64,000 bases of DNA, taken from assembly GCA_963807775.1 (NCBI GenBank), contig CAWECY010000015.1:1-64000 (forward strand). The letters run 5' to 3'. This stretch comes from Bog-473 sp963807775 (GTDB taxonomy: Bacteria; Actinomycetota; Acidimicrobiia; Acidimicrobiales; RAAP-2). The notes beneath the pieces are model-generated. The model was not told the origin of the DNA. It saw only the letters and a program-made list of their open reading frames with translations, and made no database searches. A program made the translations under genes and the position numbers. This document shows, in pieces, positions 1 through 9,383 of this stretch (position 1 is its first letter; every line of letters begins with the position of its first letter).

Positions 1-132
1 ACCGAATCCTCTTTGAGTCAAGACCCCAATTTCGGGGACTTCCAGGCGCGACGAGATCGAGCCGTCACGGGAGGGCACGACGGCGTAGGGTTTCTCTGTG
101 GTCCGGGAGTGACTTCGCCGAAGAGCCGGCCT

Positions 133-1213
133 TCAGGATGCAGAGCCGGTCACGCAGGCAATCGAGTCGTCCCTAGTGTCCTCCCGGACCCCTTTCGGCG
201 TCGAGAGCAGCTGTCGGTAGACGGCGTTGGTCACGTGGCGCTTGAGGGAGCGCAGAGCCTCACGCTTGGTCTTGCCCTCGGCGACCTTGCGATCGAAGTA
301 GGCCCGACCCTCTGAATGGGGCTGGCGGATCTGGGAGATCGCCACCATGTGGATGGCGTTGTTGAGCTTACGATGTGCCCCGCAGCGAGAGCCGGTGGAA
401 CACCCGGCCTCCTGAGGAGTGCTCGATCGGAGCGATCCCCGCATAGGCGGCGAAGTGGTCCCGGTTGGCGAAGCGGCCGACGTCACCGGTGTAGCCGATC
501 ACCGAGCAGGCAAGGACCGGGCCCACGCCGAAGAGATCGGTGAGCGAGGTCTTCGATGCCCGGACGGCGGTGCGGATGCGACGGTGCGACTCTTTGATCT
601 GCTCGTCGAGGCGCGCACGTCATCGACGAGCTCGAGGGCGAGCTCGTGGCGCATGTGCTCGATCGGGGTGGCCGGCTCGAAGGAGCTCGAGGAGCCGATC
701 GGCGTCAGAAACGTAGAGTTCCTTGGCAATTCCGCCTGGTGAGAGGTCGGCCAGGGCGTTGTGGAGCCGGCAGATCAGCCGGGCCCGCATCCGGCCCAGA
801 TCGTGATTGCGCTTGGCCAAGCAGCCGCATGATCTCGGTGTGGTCGGCCGGCTCGACCCTGCGAAGACCATCTGAGCGCAAGGCGGCGACGGCGACCGAG
901 AACGCGTCATTGGGGTCGTTCTTCTCCGAGCGACCCGTGCCGAGCACCCGGACCCTCGAGGCCAATGTGGGTGGGACGTCGAGCGACGTGCTCGCCGGCA
1001 TCGACGAGCTGCTGGGCCAACAGGTAACCGAGACCACCGGCGGACTCGATGGCCCAGGTGCGCTCCTCGAACGGCTCGGCCCAGGCCAGCAGCTTGGCCG
1101 TCTGCTGACACGTGGCCCGCACCGTGACCTTGGCCACCTCGCGTTCATCGCCGCCAGATGGCCACCGCTGTGTGGCTCGCCTTGTGGGGATCGACCCCGA
1201 TGATCACCGACAT
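133..1213 (-). pseudogene. IS110-family transposase, decayed
   Basis: The reading frame starts at 1213 after a clear AGGAGGTG ribosome binding site with MSVIIGVDPHKASHTAVAI, the typical N-terminus of an IS110 DEDD transposase containing the first catalytic Asp. Further recognisable pieces lie in different frames: an ESAGGLGYLLAQQLVDAGE segment, a DPNDAFSVAVAAL segment, and a C-terminal HRKLNNAIHMVAISQIRQ block of the transposase_20 domain. Several frameshifts are needed to join them, so the gene is inactive. The order of pieces is colinear with an intact IS110 protein of about 400 residues. The element ends were not located. Confidence 0.8.
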
Positions 1214-1845
1214 GAGCACCTCCTGTTGGGTTGATGGGCAACCGCGAGGGCACTCCTGATTCGGATCTGGTGCACACTCCTCTTTTGAGCCACATCGCGG
1301 CGAGATCCAGACGAGTGGCATCTCGTAAGAAAGCCAGCCGGCTGGACCGGCGGCAGGCACTTAAGAGAGCCAGCCCGTCGGGACCTCTAAACGCTACGGA
1401 TCAGCCGCAGGGTCTGCTCAAAGTCTCAATCAGGCACCATGGGGATACCACCTCTACCCCAATCACTGGAGTAGGCAAGTTAGATGTATCTCCCCTTTGC
1501 CCGCCGCGTGTGAAAGCGATGAGGGCGAGTGTCACGGCGACGACTCGTTCGCACTGACCACCAGCCTGATTCACCAACCGCTCCAATCCGAACATCGCGC
1601 CCCGCGAGTAGACCATGCTGGCGCTGAAGGCCGGCGAGCATCCGAAGGTCGTCGCCGAGGGCTCGGGCACTCATCCACCGCAGGACGCAATGTTGCTTAT
1701 CCCTTGAACAATCATCCCTTGCTACGGCCAGTGCGAGTCCTGCCACGATCCTTCTCGTCACGGAACGCGTCAACGGACCAAGGGTGACCGGTCAAGCGTT
1801 GGAAGTTTTGGAAATCCAATCCGGACGACTGTCGAGCCGAGGTCA
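1214..1845. other. Non-coding stretch, nothing recognised
   Basis: Between the IS110 remnant and the large membrane protein there are only short overlapping frames on both strands with no recognisable motif. The first 100 bases or so are the leader of the decayed IS110 gene. The remainder may be debris from an older insertion, but I can assign it to no family. Confidence 0.4.
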
Positions 1846-3843
1846 TCACGGCTGGCTACCTAAAACGCACGAAACGGCGATCTGAGTGGCACGGATGCCT
1901 CTAGGTGACAGGCCTACCATGCAGCGAGAGAACTGTGACGTTGTTGGCGTCAACGCGCCTACGGGTCGACTCACTCGGTTCCACACCCACGCGCCTCTTT
2001 CGTACGATGGGGCCCTCCCGGTGGCTGCAGCAATCAGCGCGTTGGCTTCTGTCGTCGAAGCGATCTGGTCATACCGCGGAAGTTGTGGATCGTTTGGCAC
2101 TACCACCTTTGTCACGCCCCAAGCAGTCAGCGCTTGCCGGACCTCTTCGATTGAAGCAGGGGTGATTGGAATGGGCGCCGGATAGGGGTACGCAACGCTA
2201 ACGATCACTTCAGCACCCGCTCGCATTTCAATGGGCAAGCGCGCGAACGCGCCGGCCGGCCCTCCTACCCCGACAATCGAAAACCGCATGCCGCCGACCG
2301 CCTGCCAAGTCATCGCGGTTTCAAGGGCCCAGTTGGGCGGCGGAAAGACCAGCAGCACGTCGTTTCGTTTCAGAGACGGCGGGGGATGCTGGAAGAAGGT
2401 AGGCAGCGTGACGGCCCGAGTCGAGATCGGCAGCCCTTGCACCAAATAGATCGCAATCGGGAGTAGAGCAAGTGCTGCGACTCCGAGCGCAGCGATGCCA
2501 GCTCCGTCTTGACTTCGATCTCGTCGGCTCTGAGCTGTCGATGCGGAGCGTCGACGAAGAGATTCGTGCAGGTGATTAACGATGAGGCCCAGCATGATGG
2601 CCATTGCGAGGTAGGTTCCGACCAGGAATCTTGTCGGCCAGATGTTTTGCAGGAGCGGTGCATTCGAGAACTCACGCCACGGAAGAGGCGTGTTGTTACT
2701 GCCTGAGCCGAGAGAGATGACCAACGTGCAGAACCCGACGGCACCGAACAACCAGAGTCTCCGATCCCTCCGCCAGATGATGAGCCCGAGCACGAGCACC
2801 GATGCGAGTCCGAGTCCGATGTATTGGTTGGACAGGAAGGGACCTTGGTAGCCACCGGCCAGATGCCGACTTGCGACCGCGGCAGCGTTCCCTGGTGCCG
2901 GTACGAAGAAGTCCCTGAGGTTCGTGTTCCACTGGAGAAATCCAAGTCCTCCCCAGATCTGACCCGATAGATGCTCGGGCCCGGCCAGAGCGAACCACGC
3001 CGGGTAGGCCAAGAGCACCACGGAAGTCCCGACTCCCCACATCAGACCAACGACAGCGTGTCGCCAGTGGCGCTTCAACGCCTCTTCCTCGCGCCAGGCC
3101 GCGAAAATGAGAATGAACACGAGGCCAATGGCAACCGAAATCGCCGTTATCAGCAGCATCTCGGTACTAAGGAAGAACTGGAGGAAGACCAGCAAACCGA
3201 GGCCCACCCCGACCTTGATGGGACTGCGTCGCTGTCGGAACAAGAGCTCATCGAGAAAGAGAACCACCAGCGGCGGCACCGGGGCCATGGCCACCATTAG
3301 CCACACGTTCGAGAGACTCACGAGCACGAGGGGCGAGAATCCATAGAGGAGGCCTGCGACAAAGGCAGCCGGTGCCCACTGCACCCACCGCCTAACGAGG
3401 ATGAACGTTGTTAGCGCCGAAAGCACCGGGCTCAGAGTCAGCGCGACGTTGAGGCTTGCAACGGGACCGAAGAGCCACGTGATGGGAGCAAGCAGCATCC
3501 CGATCGGGGTGACGCTCGCGTTCGCCAACATGTTGACACCCTGGGGGTGATTGGCGAACGTCGAGAAGAACGGATTAAGACCGTGGGTGAGTGCGTACGC
3601 CGGCCACGCAAGGAACCATGTGACCAGGGAGGCGTCGCCGCATCCACACGTGGTGACCGAAGTCGGGTGACTGGTCCAGATGCCAGACCAAACAAGAAGG
3701 GACAAGAGGGTATAGCCGACGGCGGCGTAGAAGATTGAGCGCCAAGCTCTTGCGGAGTGACCTGCTTTGGCGAATCTGGGGACTGCCGCTTCGGGCAGCT
3801 CTCTAGGCGTAGCCAATGATCTCTCGGTACTGCCGACACTCAT
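1846..3843 (-). CDS. Large polytopic membrane protein, GT-C-like
   Basis: This 665-residue protein has a short soluble N-terminus, about ten to twelve hydrophobic segments over residues 35-470, and a soluble C-terminal domain of about 190 residues. The pattern of an early extracytoplasmic loop (HPTSVTTCGCGDASLVTWFLAW) followed by repeated helices and a C-terminal globular domain is that of polyprenyl-phosphate-sugar-dependent GT-C glycosyltransferases and YfhO-like proteins. The likely role is transfer of a lipid-linked sugar on the outer face of the membrane, in keeping with the surrounding exopolysaccharide genes. The substrate cannot be told. The ATG at 3843 is the first start in the frame. 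Similar proteins lie at 13814-15379 and 17618-20080. Confidence 0.75.
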   Translation of the reverse strand: MSVGSTERSLATPRELPEAAVPRFAKAGHSARAWRSIFYAAVGYTLLSLLVWSGIWTSHPTSVTTCGCGDASLVTWFLAWPAYALTHGLNPFFSTFANHPQGVNMLANASVTPIGMLLAPITWLFGPVASLNVALTLSPVLSALTTFILVRRWVQWAPAAFVAGLLYGFSPLVLVSLSNVWLMVAMAPVPPLVVLFLDELLFRQRRSPIKVGVGLGLLVFLQFFLSTEMLLITAISVAIGLVFILIFAAWREEEALKRHWRHAVVGLMWGVGTSVVLLAYPAWFALAGPEHLSGQIWGGLGFLQWNTNLRDFFVPAPGNAAAVASRHLAGGYQGPFLSNQYIGLGLASVLVLGLIIWRRDRRLWLFGAVGFCTLVISLGSGSNNTPLPWREFSNAPLLQNIWPTRFLVGTYLAMAIMLGLIVNHLHESLRRRSASTAQSRRDRSQDGAGIAALGVAALALLPIAIYLVQGLPISTRAVTLPTFFQHPPPSLKRNDVLLVFPPPNWALETAMTWQAVGGMRFSIVGVGGPAGAFARLPIEMRAGAEVIVSVAYPYPAPIPITPASIEEVRQALTAWGVTKVVVPNDPQLPRYDQIASTTEANALIAAATGRAPSYERGAWVWNRVSRPVGALTPTTSQFSRCMVGLSPRGIRATQIAVSCVLGSQP

Positions 3844-4067
3844 AGCTCGCTCCCGTGGCTTAAGCGGGACGATTGTAGGTGTATAGGACGTGGAAGCCGA
3901 AATGTTCCGGGTCAGGCGGGGAAAAGTGTTTTGGTGAGATACCGGGGGCCGCGCCGTTACCGAATCCCAGGATTGTCTTGACCTCCGCGTGGACGCCGTT
4001 CCGAATGGTCAAAGCATGGCAGGCGAGCACGCGCGTCCTACCACCGAGAGGCGGACGGTCTGCCCGA

Positions 4068-4553
4068 CTACGAGCGCCGGACTATCCATGCTTGAGTCCG
4101 GAGAAAGGTGAGCACCATCGTCAGGATTGACTGGACTTTGTGTCCAGCGATGAACATTCGGTATTCGGGTTCGCCTGGGTTGCCGGTTCGACCCTCTGCG
4201 GGCAATGAACACCATTTCCAATAGCCAGGGGTTCCGAAGGCCGCATCCTTGAGGTTGTCTCCTGGCTCGACCGGTTCAAGAATGTCGAGCTTGTGGGTGA
4301 GGCGATTGCGTGCGTAACGCAGCCCCGCTAACTGGTCTCCGATGTGGTGCTCCTTCCGCTCGTCGATGTAGGGGCTGCCTAATCGGCGTTCCAAGAGTTC
4401 ATCCAGATTGGAGATCCACCACTGAACCTCGCATGTGGCCGCAAACGCAAGATGAGGGTCGTGCCAGCTAACCGCTATCAGCCGGTCCGTTGCGGTGTTT
4501 GTCGCCGTGACCGTCCAGTCAACGAGATCCCAACCGCCCGGATATTCAGTCAT
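4068..4553 (-). CDS. Hypothetical protein
   Basis: I do not recognise the family. The predicted protein (161 residues from the ATG at 4553, MTEYPGGWDLVDWTV; the frame is open to 4673) has mixed, non-repetitive composition typical of a soluble protein: Trp-rich in its first half, then charged helices (LDELLERRLGSPYIDERKEHH, LAGLRYARNRLTHKLDILEP), ending with a hydrophobic helix (ILTMVLTFLRTQAWIV). The RNxLTHKLD segment recalls RiboL-PSP/HEPN-like proteins that carry an RxxxxH motif, but this is only a resemblance. The downstream start is preferred because the longer version would overlap the divergent small ORF at 4663. Confidence 0.55.
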   Translation of the reverse strand: MTEYPGGWDLVDWTVTATNTATDRLIAVSWHDPHLAFAATCEVQWWISNLDELLERRLGSPYIDERKEHHIGDQLAGLRYARNRLTHKLDILEPVEPGDNLKDAAFGTPGYWKWCSLPAEGRTGNPGEPEYRMFIAGHKVQSILTMVLTFLRTQAWIVRRS

Positions 4554-4662
4554 GATCCACAAATCATTACTGACACCTGCTCCATGGCGGGCGATTGCGT
4601 CTCTCGCCCGAGAGGGCCCCAGCTCGCCGGGAAGGTGGCATAGCTCGGCGCTACCCTGCCTG

Positions 4663-4836
4663 ATGGACCGCATGCCCCAGCCCGGCGACCGCTACGCCCA
4701 GGCGTTCATCGTCGAGCCGGAAATGTGCTGGGCCATGGTTCACGACCGTCAGGGACAGGCGACCCACTGCTCAGAGGCGCCTACATGGACTGGTCGGTGG
4801 TTCAGCCCCCGAGGTGACCGCTGGTGGCGGGTGTGA
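4663..4836 (+). CDS. Small hypothetical protein (57 aa)
   Basis: The ORF begins ATGGACCGCATG and encodes a Trp- and Met-rich 57-residue protein (MDRMPQPGDRYAQAFIVEPE at the start, GRWFSPRGDRWWRV at the end) with two cysteines. It resembles short actinobacterial proteins that carry a conserved RGDRWWRV-like tail, but no function is known to me. It is divergent from the 4068-4553 gene, so the two may share the roughly 110-base region between them. Confidence 0.5.
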   Translation: MDRMPQPGDRYAQAFIVEPEMCWAMVHDRQGQATHCSEAPTWTGRWFSPRGDRWWRV

Positions 4837-4974
4837 TCCTGCTCTGACCAGGTTGAGGAGCTGACCGGGCTGAGGAAGTTCGGGGGTTCTCCTTCTCGGA
4901 CCTAATGGGTGGGTTCGGAGCAATTACCCGAGATGACGACCCTCCTCGGTTTCCTCAAGGCTGCCAGTTCGGCA

Positions 4975-5565
4975 TCAATACGCCCGTGGAGGCACGGAAC
5001 CACCAGGACCCGCTCGTTCGCTGCTCGTAGGGCTCTCCGAGAACGATGGAGTGACCATGGGGGCGGGATGAGTGCGAAACGCCCACCCGCAGAACACGCC
5101 GCCGACAAGTCCCCCGATGTGATCCTGATATGCAAGATGGGGCGCAGGCAGCAAGGCCGTGAAAACCGGTAAGTAGTACATCATGATCAGAACGCCGACC
5201 ACGATGTCGACCTTGTTGCGATTGAAAAAGCCCCGAACGATTAGGTAACCGAAGCAGCCAAAGATCACACCGCTCGCCCTGGCACTTTCGCTGCCGCTCG
5301 GCGCAAAGAGCCATTCAGCCATGTCGCTTGTGACGATGACAACTGCGGTGACACCAAGGAACTTAGGGAGACTGTTCCGGTACGCCACCAAGAAGCCCAG
5401 AACAAGCAAGGGGATCGAGCTACCTTCGATGTGAGCCCATGACCAGTGCATCACGGTGTCATTGGGGCAATAGGTCTTCACGAATGAGCGAGTGCGGCGA
5501 ACCGCAACTGCGTCGAGGATGTCGAACAGATGGTTGGGCGACAGATCGTCTGGGTTAATAGCCAT
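4975..5565 (-). CDS. Rhomboid-family intramembrane protease, possibly 5'-truncated
   Basis: Rhomboids cut membrane proteins within the lipid bilayer using a Ser-His dyad. The nucleophile motif is seen as ARASGVIFG (family consensus GxSG) and the His as DHIGGLVGG in the last helix. An upstream HWSWAHIEGSSIPLLVLGF block matches the family's H-x-x-H...N-x-x-PLLVLG loop, with Ser in place of the usual Asn. Four to five helices follow. The usual first helix before this loop is missing. An ATG lies at 5565 and a TTG at 5577, while the left end of an IS3 element lies at 5590, so the original 5' end and promoter may have been cut off by that insertion. Length from 5565 is 196 residues. Confidence 0.7.
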   Translation of the reverse strand: MAINPDDLSPNHLFDILDAVAVRRTRSFVKTYCPNDTVMHWSWAHIEGSSIPLLVLGFLVAYRNSLPKFLGVTAVVIVTSDMAEWLFAPSGSESARASGVIFGCFGYLIVRGFFNRNKVDIVVGVLIMMYYLPVFTALLPAPHLAYQDHIGGLVGGVFCGWAFRTHPAPMVTPSFSESPTSSERAGPGGSVPPRAY

Positions 5566-5633
5566 GGCGTTGGCCAAATGATCCCGCAGTGACCATCCCC
5601 CCGTTGGCCGGACACCTCGAATAGGAGGTAGTC

Positions 5634-5963
5634 ATGCCAACGGTGACAGAGAAGAAACCTGAGCCGGCCGAGCCGGCCAGGCGTCGGGGTAGGTATCCAA
5701 AGGAGTTCCGCCGAGACGCGGCGACCCTGGTCATCGACCAGCACCGCACAGTCGCGGACGTGGCCCGTGAGCTCGACGTCGTCGAACAGACCCTGGGCAA
5801 CTGGGTCCGCCAGGAGCGCATCGACCGAGGCGAGCGCGAGGGGACGACGACCGAGGTGCGCGAGGAGAACGCCAGGCTGCGCCGGGAGGTGAAGCGCCTG
5901 AGCATGGAGCGTGACCTGCTCAAACGAAGTGTGGCCTTCTGGGTGAAGGAGCTGGACCGCTGA
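5634..5963 (+). CDS. IS3-family transposase OrfA
   Basis: The 109-residue protein has a helix-turn-helix (YPKEFRRDAATLVIDQHRTV, then VARELDVVEQTLGNWVRQ) followed by a leucine-zipper-like coiled coil (ENARLRREVKRLSMERDLLK), the standard OrfA layout. It binds the element's ends and may be joined to OrfB by frameshifting near 5950, where orfA ends 24 bases before the first ATG of orfB. The ribosome binding site is AGGAGG, 5 bases before the ATG. It appears intact, although its partner gene is broken. Confidence 0.9.
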   Translation: MPTVTEKKPEPAEPARRRGRYPKEFRRDAATLVIDQHRTVADVARELDVVEQTLGNWVRQERIDRGEREGTTTEVREENARLRREVKRLSMERDLLKRSVAFWVKELDR

Positions 5964-7302
5964 GCCGCTACCGGTTCGTCTCCACCATGAAGGCCGAAGG
6001 GTTCCCCATCGACGCGGCCTGCGAGGCAGCCGAGGTGTCGAAGTCGGCCTACTACGACTGGGCTGCCCGCTCGGGCCCGACCGACGCCGAGTGGGACGAG
6101 GCGCTCCTCGTGAACGAGATGCTCGAGATCCACCACGGCCTCGACGACACCTACGGGTCTCCGCGGATGACCGACGAGCTGGCCCGCCGGGGCTTCTGCG
6201 ACAACCACAAGCGCGTCGAGCGTCTCATGGCCCTCTACGGCCTCTACGCCAAGGACGGCCGGCGCCGAAAGGTCCGCACGACCATCCCCGACGTCAGCGC
6301 CCCGCCGCTCCCGGATCTGGTCAAGCGGGACTTCAGCGTCGGGGCGCCCGGGGAGCGCAGCTGTGGGGACATCACCTACATCCCGACTCAGGAAGGCTGG
6401 CTCTATCTGGCCGACGTGCTCGATCTGGGATCTCGCCGTGTTGTCGGCTTCGCCATGGCCGAGCACATGCGCACTTGTCAGCCGTCACGGAATTCCCTAT
6501 TTGAGGCGCTTTTCCGTCAAGTAATTCCCTAACCCGCCGTCACGGAATTCCCTGGCCTCCCGTCACGGAATTCCCTGGTGGGTTGGGATCCCTCGCTCCG
6601 GCCACAGATCCGTTGAGCATCCCCTCGTCGACGAGACGAGGAGGACGAGTGGCAAGGAGAGCGATCAGAGTGATCGATGTGGTCGAACTGTTCCAGCACT
6701 GGCACGCCGGGCGCCGGATCGGCGAGCTGAGCTCGTCCCTCGGCATGGACCCCAAGACCGTGCGCAAGTACATCCAGCCAGCCAGAGATGCCGGCATCGT
6801 CCCGGGCGGTCACCCGTTGAGCGCCGAACAGTGGGCCCAGCTCGCCGAGGGCTGGTTCCCAGAAATGGCGGATCGATCCCGGCGCCAGACCACGTGGCCC
6901 GAGATCGCCCCGCACCACGACCGCATCAAGGACTGGATCGGGGTGGTGACCATCGCCACCATGCACCAGCGCCTGCGCGACGACCACACACTGAGTGCGT
7001 CGGAGTCGTCACTGCGTCGCTACATCTGGGCCAACTTCGAGGAAGAGGTCGCCCGAGCAGCGGTGCGGGTGCTGCGCGACACGCCGCCGGCCGGCGAGGA
7101 AGCACAAGTGGACTATGGGTTGCTCGGGCGCTGGTTCGATCCGGCCGCCGAACGCTGGCGTCGGGTGCAGGGCTTCATCATGGTGCTCTCGTTCAGCCGT
7201 CTCCTGTTCTTGCGGCCGGTGCTCTCGATGGACGAACAGTCCTGGGTCGAAAGCCACGTCCTGGCGTTCGAGTTCTTCGGCGGCGCAGTCCAGCGCGTCG
7301 TT

Positions 7303-7332
7303 CCGGAAAATGTTCCGCGGAACATTTTCCGG
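7303..7332. repeat. 30-bp perfect palindrome at the left RIT border
   Basis: The half site CCGGAAAATGTTCCG is followed directly by its exact reverse complement CGGAACATTTTCCGG. The palindrome spans the junction between istA and the RIT left inverted repeat and overlaps both copies of TCCGGA. Nothing like it is found at the right border, where GAACAGAATCCGGACAAT runs straight into istA. It may be a footprint of an earlier recombination event or a recombinase binding site. Confidence 0.9.
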
Positions 7333-7405
7333 ATTCTGTTCCCGGCGTGGTTATGTGTCCGCAGCGACGGCGGGATCTCGGAAGCGGCGGTGAACGGGAG
7401 GTCGG
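7328..7405 (+). repeat. RIT left inverted repeat (78 bp)
   Basis: It is identical, in inverse orientation, to 10729-10806 over 78 bases. It starts TCCGGATTCTGTTCCCGG and ends GGGAGGTCGG. Inward of it, both ends carry a second GTTATGT/ACATAAC motif (ACATAAC at about 7420, GTTATGT at about 10709) that mirrors a GGTTATGTG inside the repeat, giving further possible recombinase sites. Confidence 0.95.
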
Positions 7406-7428
7406 CGCTGGTGGCAGGAACATAACTC

Positions 7429-8436
7429 TCAGAGCGAACCGAGCCAGTTGAGGAGCGATTCGTCAGAGCGCCAGATAGGTGCGCTGCGGTGCCCCGCCGA
7501 AGAACCGAGTGGCTCGGTGGCACGAAGTGCCTCGATCTTCGCCCTGGTGTTGATCTCCGCGTAGCGGTTGGTGGTGGTGAGATCGGCGTGACCAAGCCAG
7601 CCACGGATGACGTTGACCTCCACTCCAGCTTCAAGAAGATGGACGGCCGCAGTGTGCCGGAAGAGGTGAGGACTCACGCTCCGGCCGCTCCGCTCGTCAT
7701 CGAGGTCTGCGCCATGACGGCGCACCACCTTGTAGATCCCGAATCGGGTGAGGGCTCGCCCGTTGGCACAGAACACCGCAGCGTTCGAGCCCGCCGGTGT
7801 GCCCGACGAGGCGAGCAACTCCTCGAGGAGGTCCGCTGTCTGTCGCCAGAGAGGACAAGTCCGCCACTTGTCTCCCTTGCCGTGGAGGCGCACGAGCGGC
7901 TGCTCGTCGAGCTGAAGGTGTTCCACTCGCAGATCGGCGACCTCTTGGGCTCGAGCCCCGGTGTTGTAGAGGAACAGCACCAGCGTTCGGTCCCGCAGCG
8001 CCAGGCGTCCCTCTCGGGGCAGCCGACGGAGGAGTCCCTCCACCTCGTCAGCCTCCAAGAAGTGGGTCTCGGCCGGGGCTGAGCGCTTCATGGGGATGGC
8101 GGCCACCCGTTGACAGACTCCGAGCATGTCTGGCTCCCTCGTCGCGATGTAGTCGAAGAGGGTGTGCAGGGCCGCCAGGCGTTGGTTCCGGGTGCGGACG
8201 TGGTTGCCTCGCTCGCCCTCCAGGTAGCCCAGGAAGCCCAACACCACTTCGAAGCTCAGGTCCTCCAGGCCGAGCTTGGTGATCTTGGTGCCCTTCTCTT
8301 TGGCCACGAAACAGAGCAAGAGTCGCATGGTGTCCCGATAGCTGCGCACCGAAGCGGGCCGGAGGCCCTTCACTGCCACCAGGTGGTCGACGAAGAACGA
8401 GTGCATGAGCGGCCCCAAGGGCCGAGCCGGACTCAT
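7429..8436 (-). CDS. ritC: Tyrosine recombinase, third gene of RIT trio
   Basis: The 335-residue protein has an N-terminal SAM-like DNA-binding domain (residues 8-100) and a C-terminal catalytic domain. The catalytic residues are visible: Arg in NTGARAQEVADL, Lys in HGKGDKWR, the HLFRH box, His in GWLGHADLTTT and the Tyr nucleophile in NRYAEI. It starts at an ATG at 8436 that overlaps the stop of the second recombinase by four bases, so translation is probably coupled. It looks intact. The three proteins probably act together on the element's ends. Confidence 0.92.
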   Translation of the reverse strand: MSPARPLGPLMHSFFVDHLVAVKGLRPASVRSYRDTMRLLLCFVAKEKGTKITKLGLEDLSFEVVLGFLGYLEGERGNHVRTRNQRLAALHTLFDYIATREPDMLGVCQRVAAIPMKRSAPAETHFLEADEVEGLLRRLPREGRLALRDRTLVLFLYNTGARAQEVADLRVEHLQLDEQPLVRLHGKGDKWRTCPLWRQTADLLEELLASSGTPAGSNAAVFCANGRALTRFGIYKVVRRHGADLDDERSGRSVSPHLFRHTAAVHLLEAGVEVNVIRGWLGHADLTTTNRYAEINTRAKIEALRATEPLGSSAGHRSAPIWRSDESLLNWLGSL

Positions 8437-9383
8437 GCGACGACCGCTTCGATCGGGGCGAAGGCCTCGAAGCGCTGGTTGGCCTCACCGAGCAGCGCCG
8501 GGGTGATCGTCAGGTACACGGCCGTCGAGACCGGGCTGACATGCCCCATGAAGGTCGATAGTCGGAGGAGCCGATCTTGGGGGTCGACGCCTTCTCGATA
8601 CCAACGCAACAGGCATCCGACAGCGAAAGAATGCCTGAGGTCATGGAGCCGCGGAGACGAGACACCCTCTGGGACGGGAAAGTTCAGCTCGGTGACGAGC
8701 CGATGGAAGACCTGGCTCGCGGTCCCAGGGTTCAGGCACCGGCGTTGACGCCCGAAGCGGAACAGCGGATCCTCGCTCGCGCTGCCGGAGCGCTTGACTT
8801 GCTCGGCCAACAGTTGGCCCACGCGAGGACCATGTGGGACGAGACGGGACTTGCCGAACTTCCCACCCCGAACGACGAGAAGCTGACGGCGAGCATCGAC
8901 GTCGCCCACGCGAAGCCCGCACGCCTCGCCCGCTCGTAGTCCGAGCCCATAACAGAGTGCAAAGACGACGTGATAGGTCAGGCCCCGATCTTGGGCTCTC
9001 AAGTTGTCCGGGAGGTCAGCCGCAGCCGTCAGGAGCTGGTGGGCCTGAGACTCATCGAAGAGGAACGGGATCCGGGCCGAGCTCTGGCGTCGTCGCTCCG
9101 TGAGCAATGGTGTCGCCGCCAAGAGGCCCTGGCTGACCACCCATTCGAGAAAGCAGCCGACGATGCCGACGAGGTTGTTGAAGCTGCGGGGCCGTGGTCT
9201 GGGTCTGGACGAGAAGAAGGAATCCAGAAAGACCGGGTCGAGCTGGTCGACGCGCTCGACGTGGTGCGCGTGGGCAAAGGCGACCAGAAGGTCGAGGCTC
9301 TTCTCCTCGGAGTGGAACTTGCGCCCGAGGGCGCGCTTGTGGGCCAGATAGTCAGCCACGGCGGAGACGAGGTCGCTGGTCAT
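8433..9383 (-). CDS. ritB: Tyrosine recombinase, second gene of RIT trio
   Basis: The 316-residue protein shows the catalytic Arg (YGLGLRAGEACGL), Lys (RGGKFGKSRLV), the box HDLRHSFAV, His (FMGHVSPVST) and Tyr (AVYLTI). The N-terminal half (residues 5-95) is the core-binding domain. It overlaps both neighbours by ATGA. It belongs to a different subfamily from the first and third proteins, as in other RIT elements, which may reflect different roles in synapsis or cleavage. Confidence 0.92.
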   Translation of the reverse strand: MTSDLVSAVADYLAHKRALGRKFHSEEKSLDLLVAFAHAHHVERVDQLDPVFLDSFFSSRPRPRPRSFNNLVGIVGCFLEWVVSQGLLAATPLLTERRRQSSARIPFLFDESQAHQLLTAAADLPDNLRAQDRGLTYHVVFALCYGLGLRAGEACGLRVGDVDARRQLLVVRGGKFGKSRLVPHGPRVGQLLAEQVKRSGSASEDPLFRFGRQRRCLNPGTASQVFHRLVTELNFPVPEGVSSPRLHDLRHSFAVGCLLRWYREGVDPQDRLLRLSTFMGHVSPVSTAVYLTITPALLGEANQRFEAFAPIEAVVA

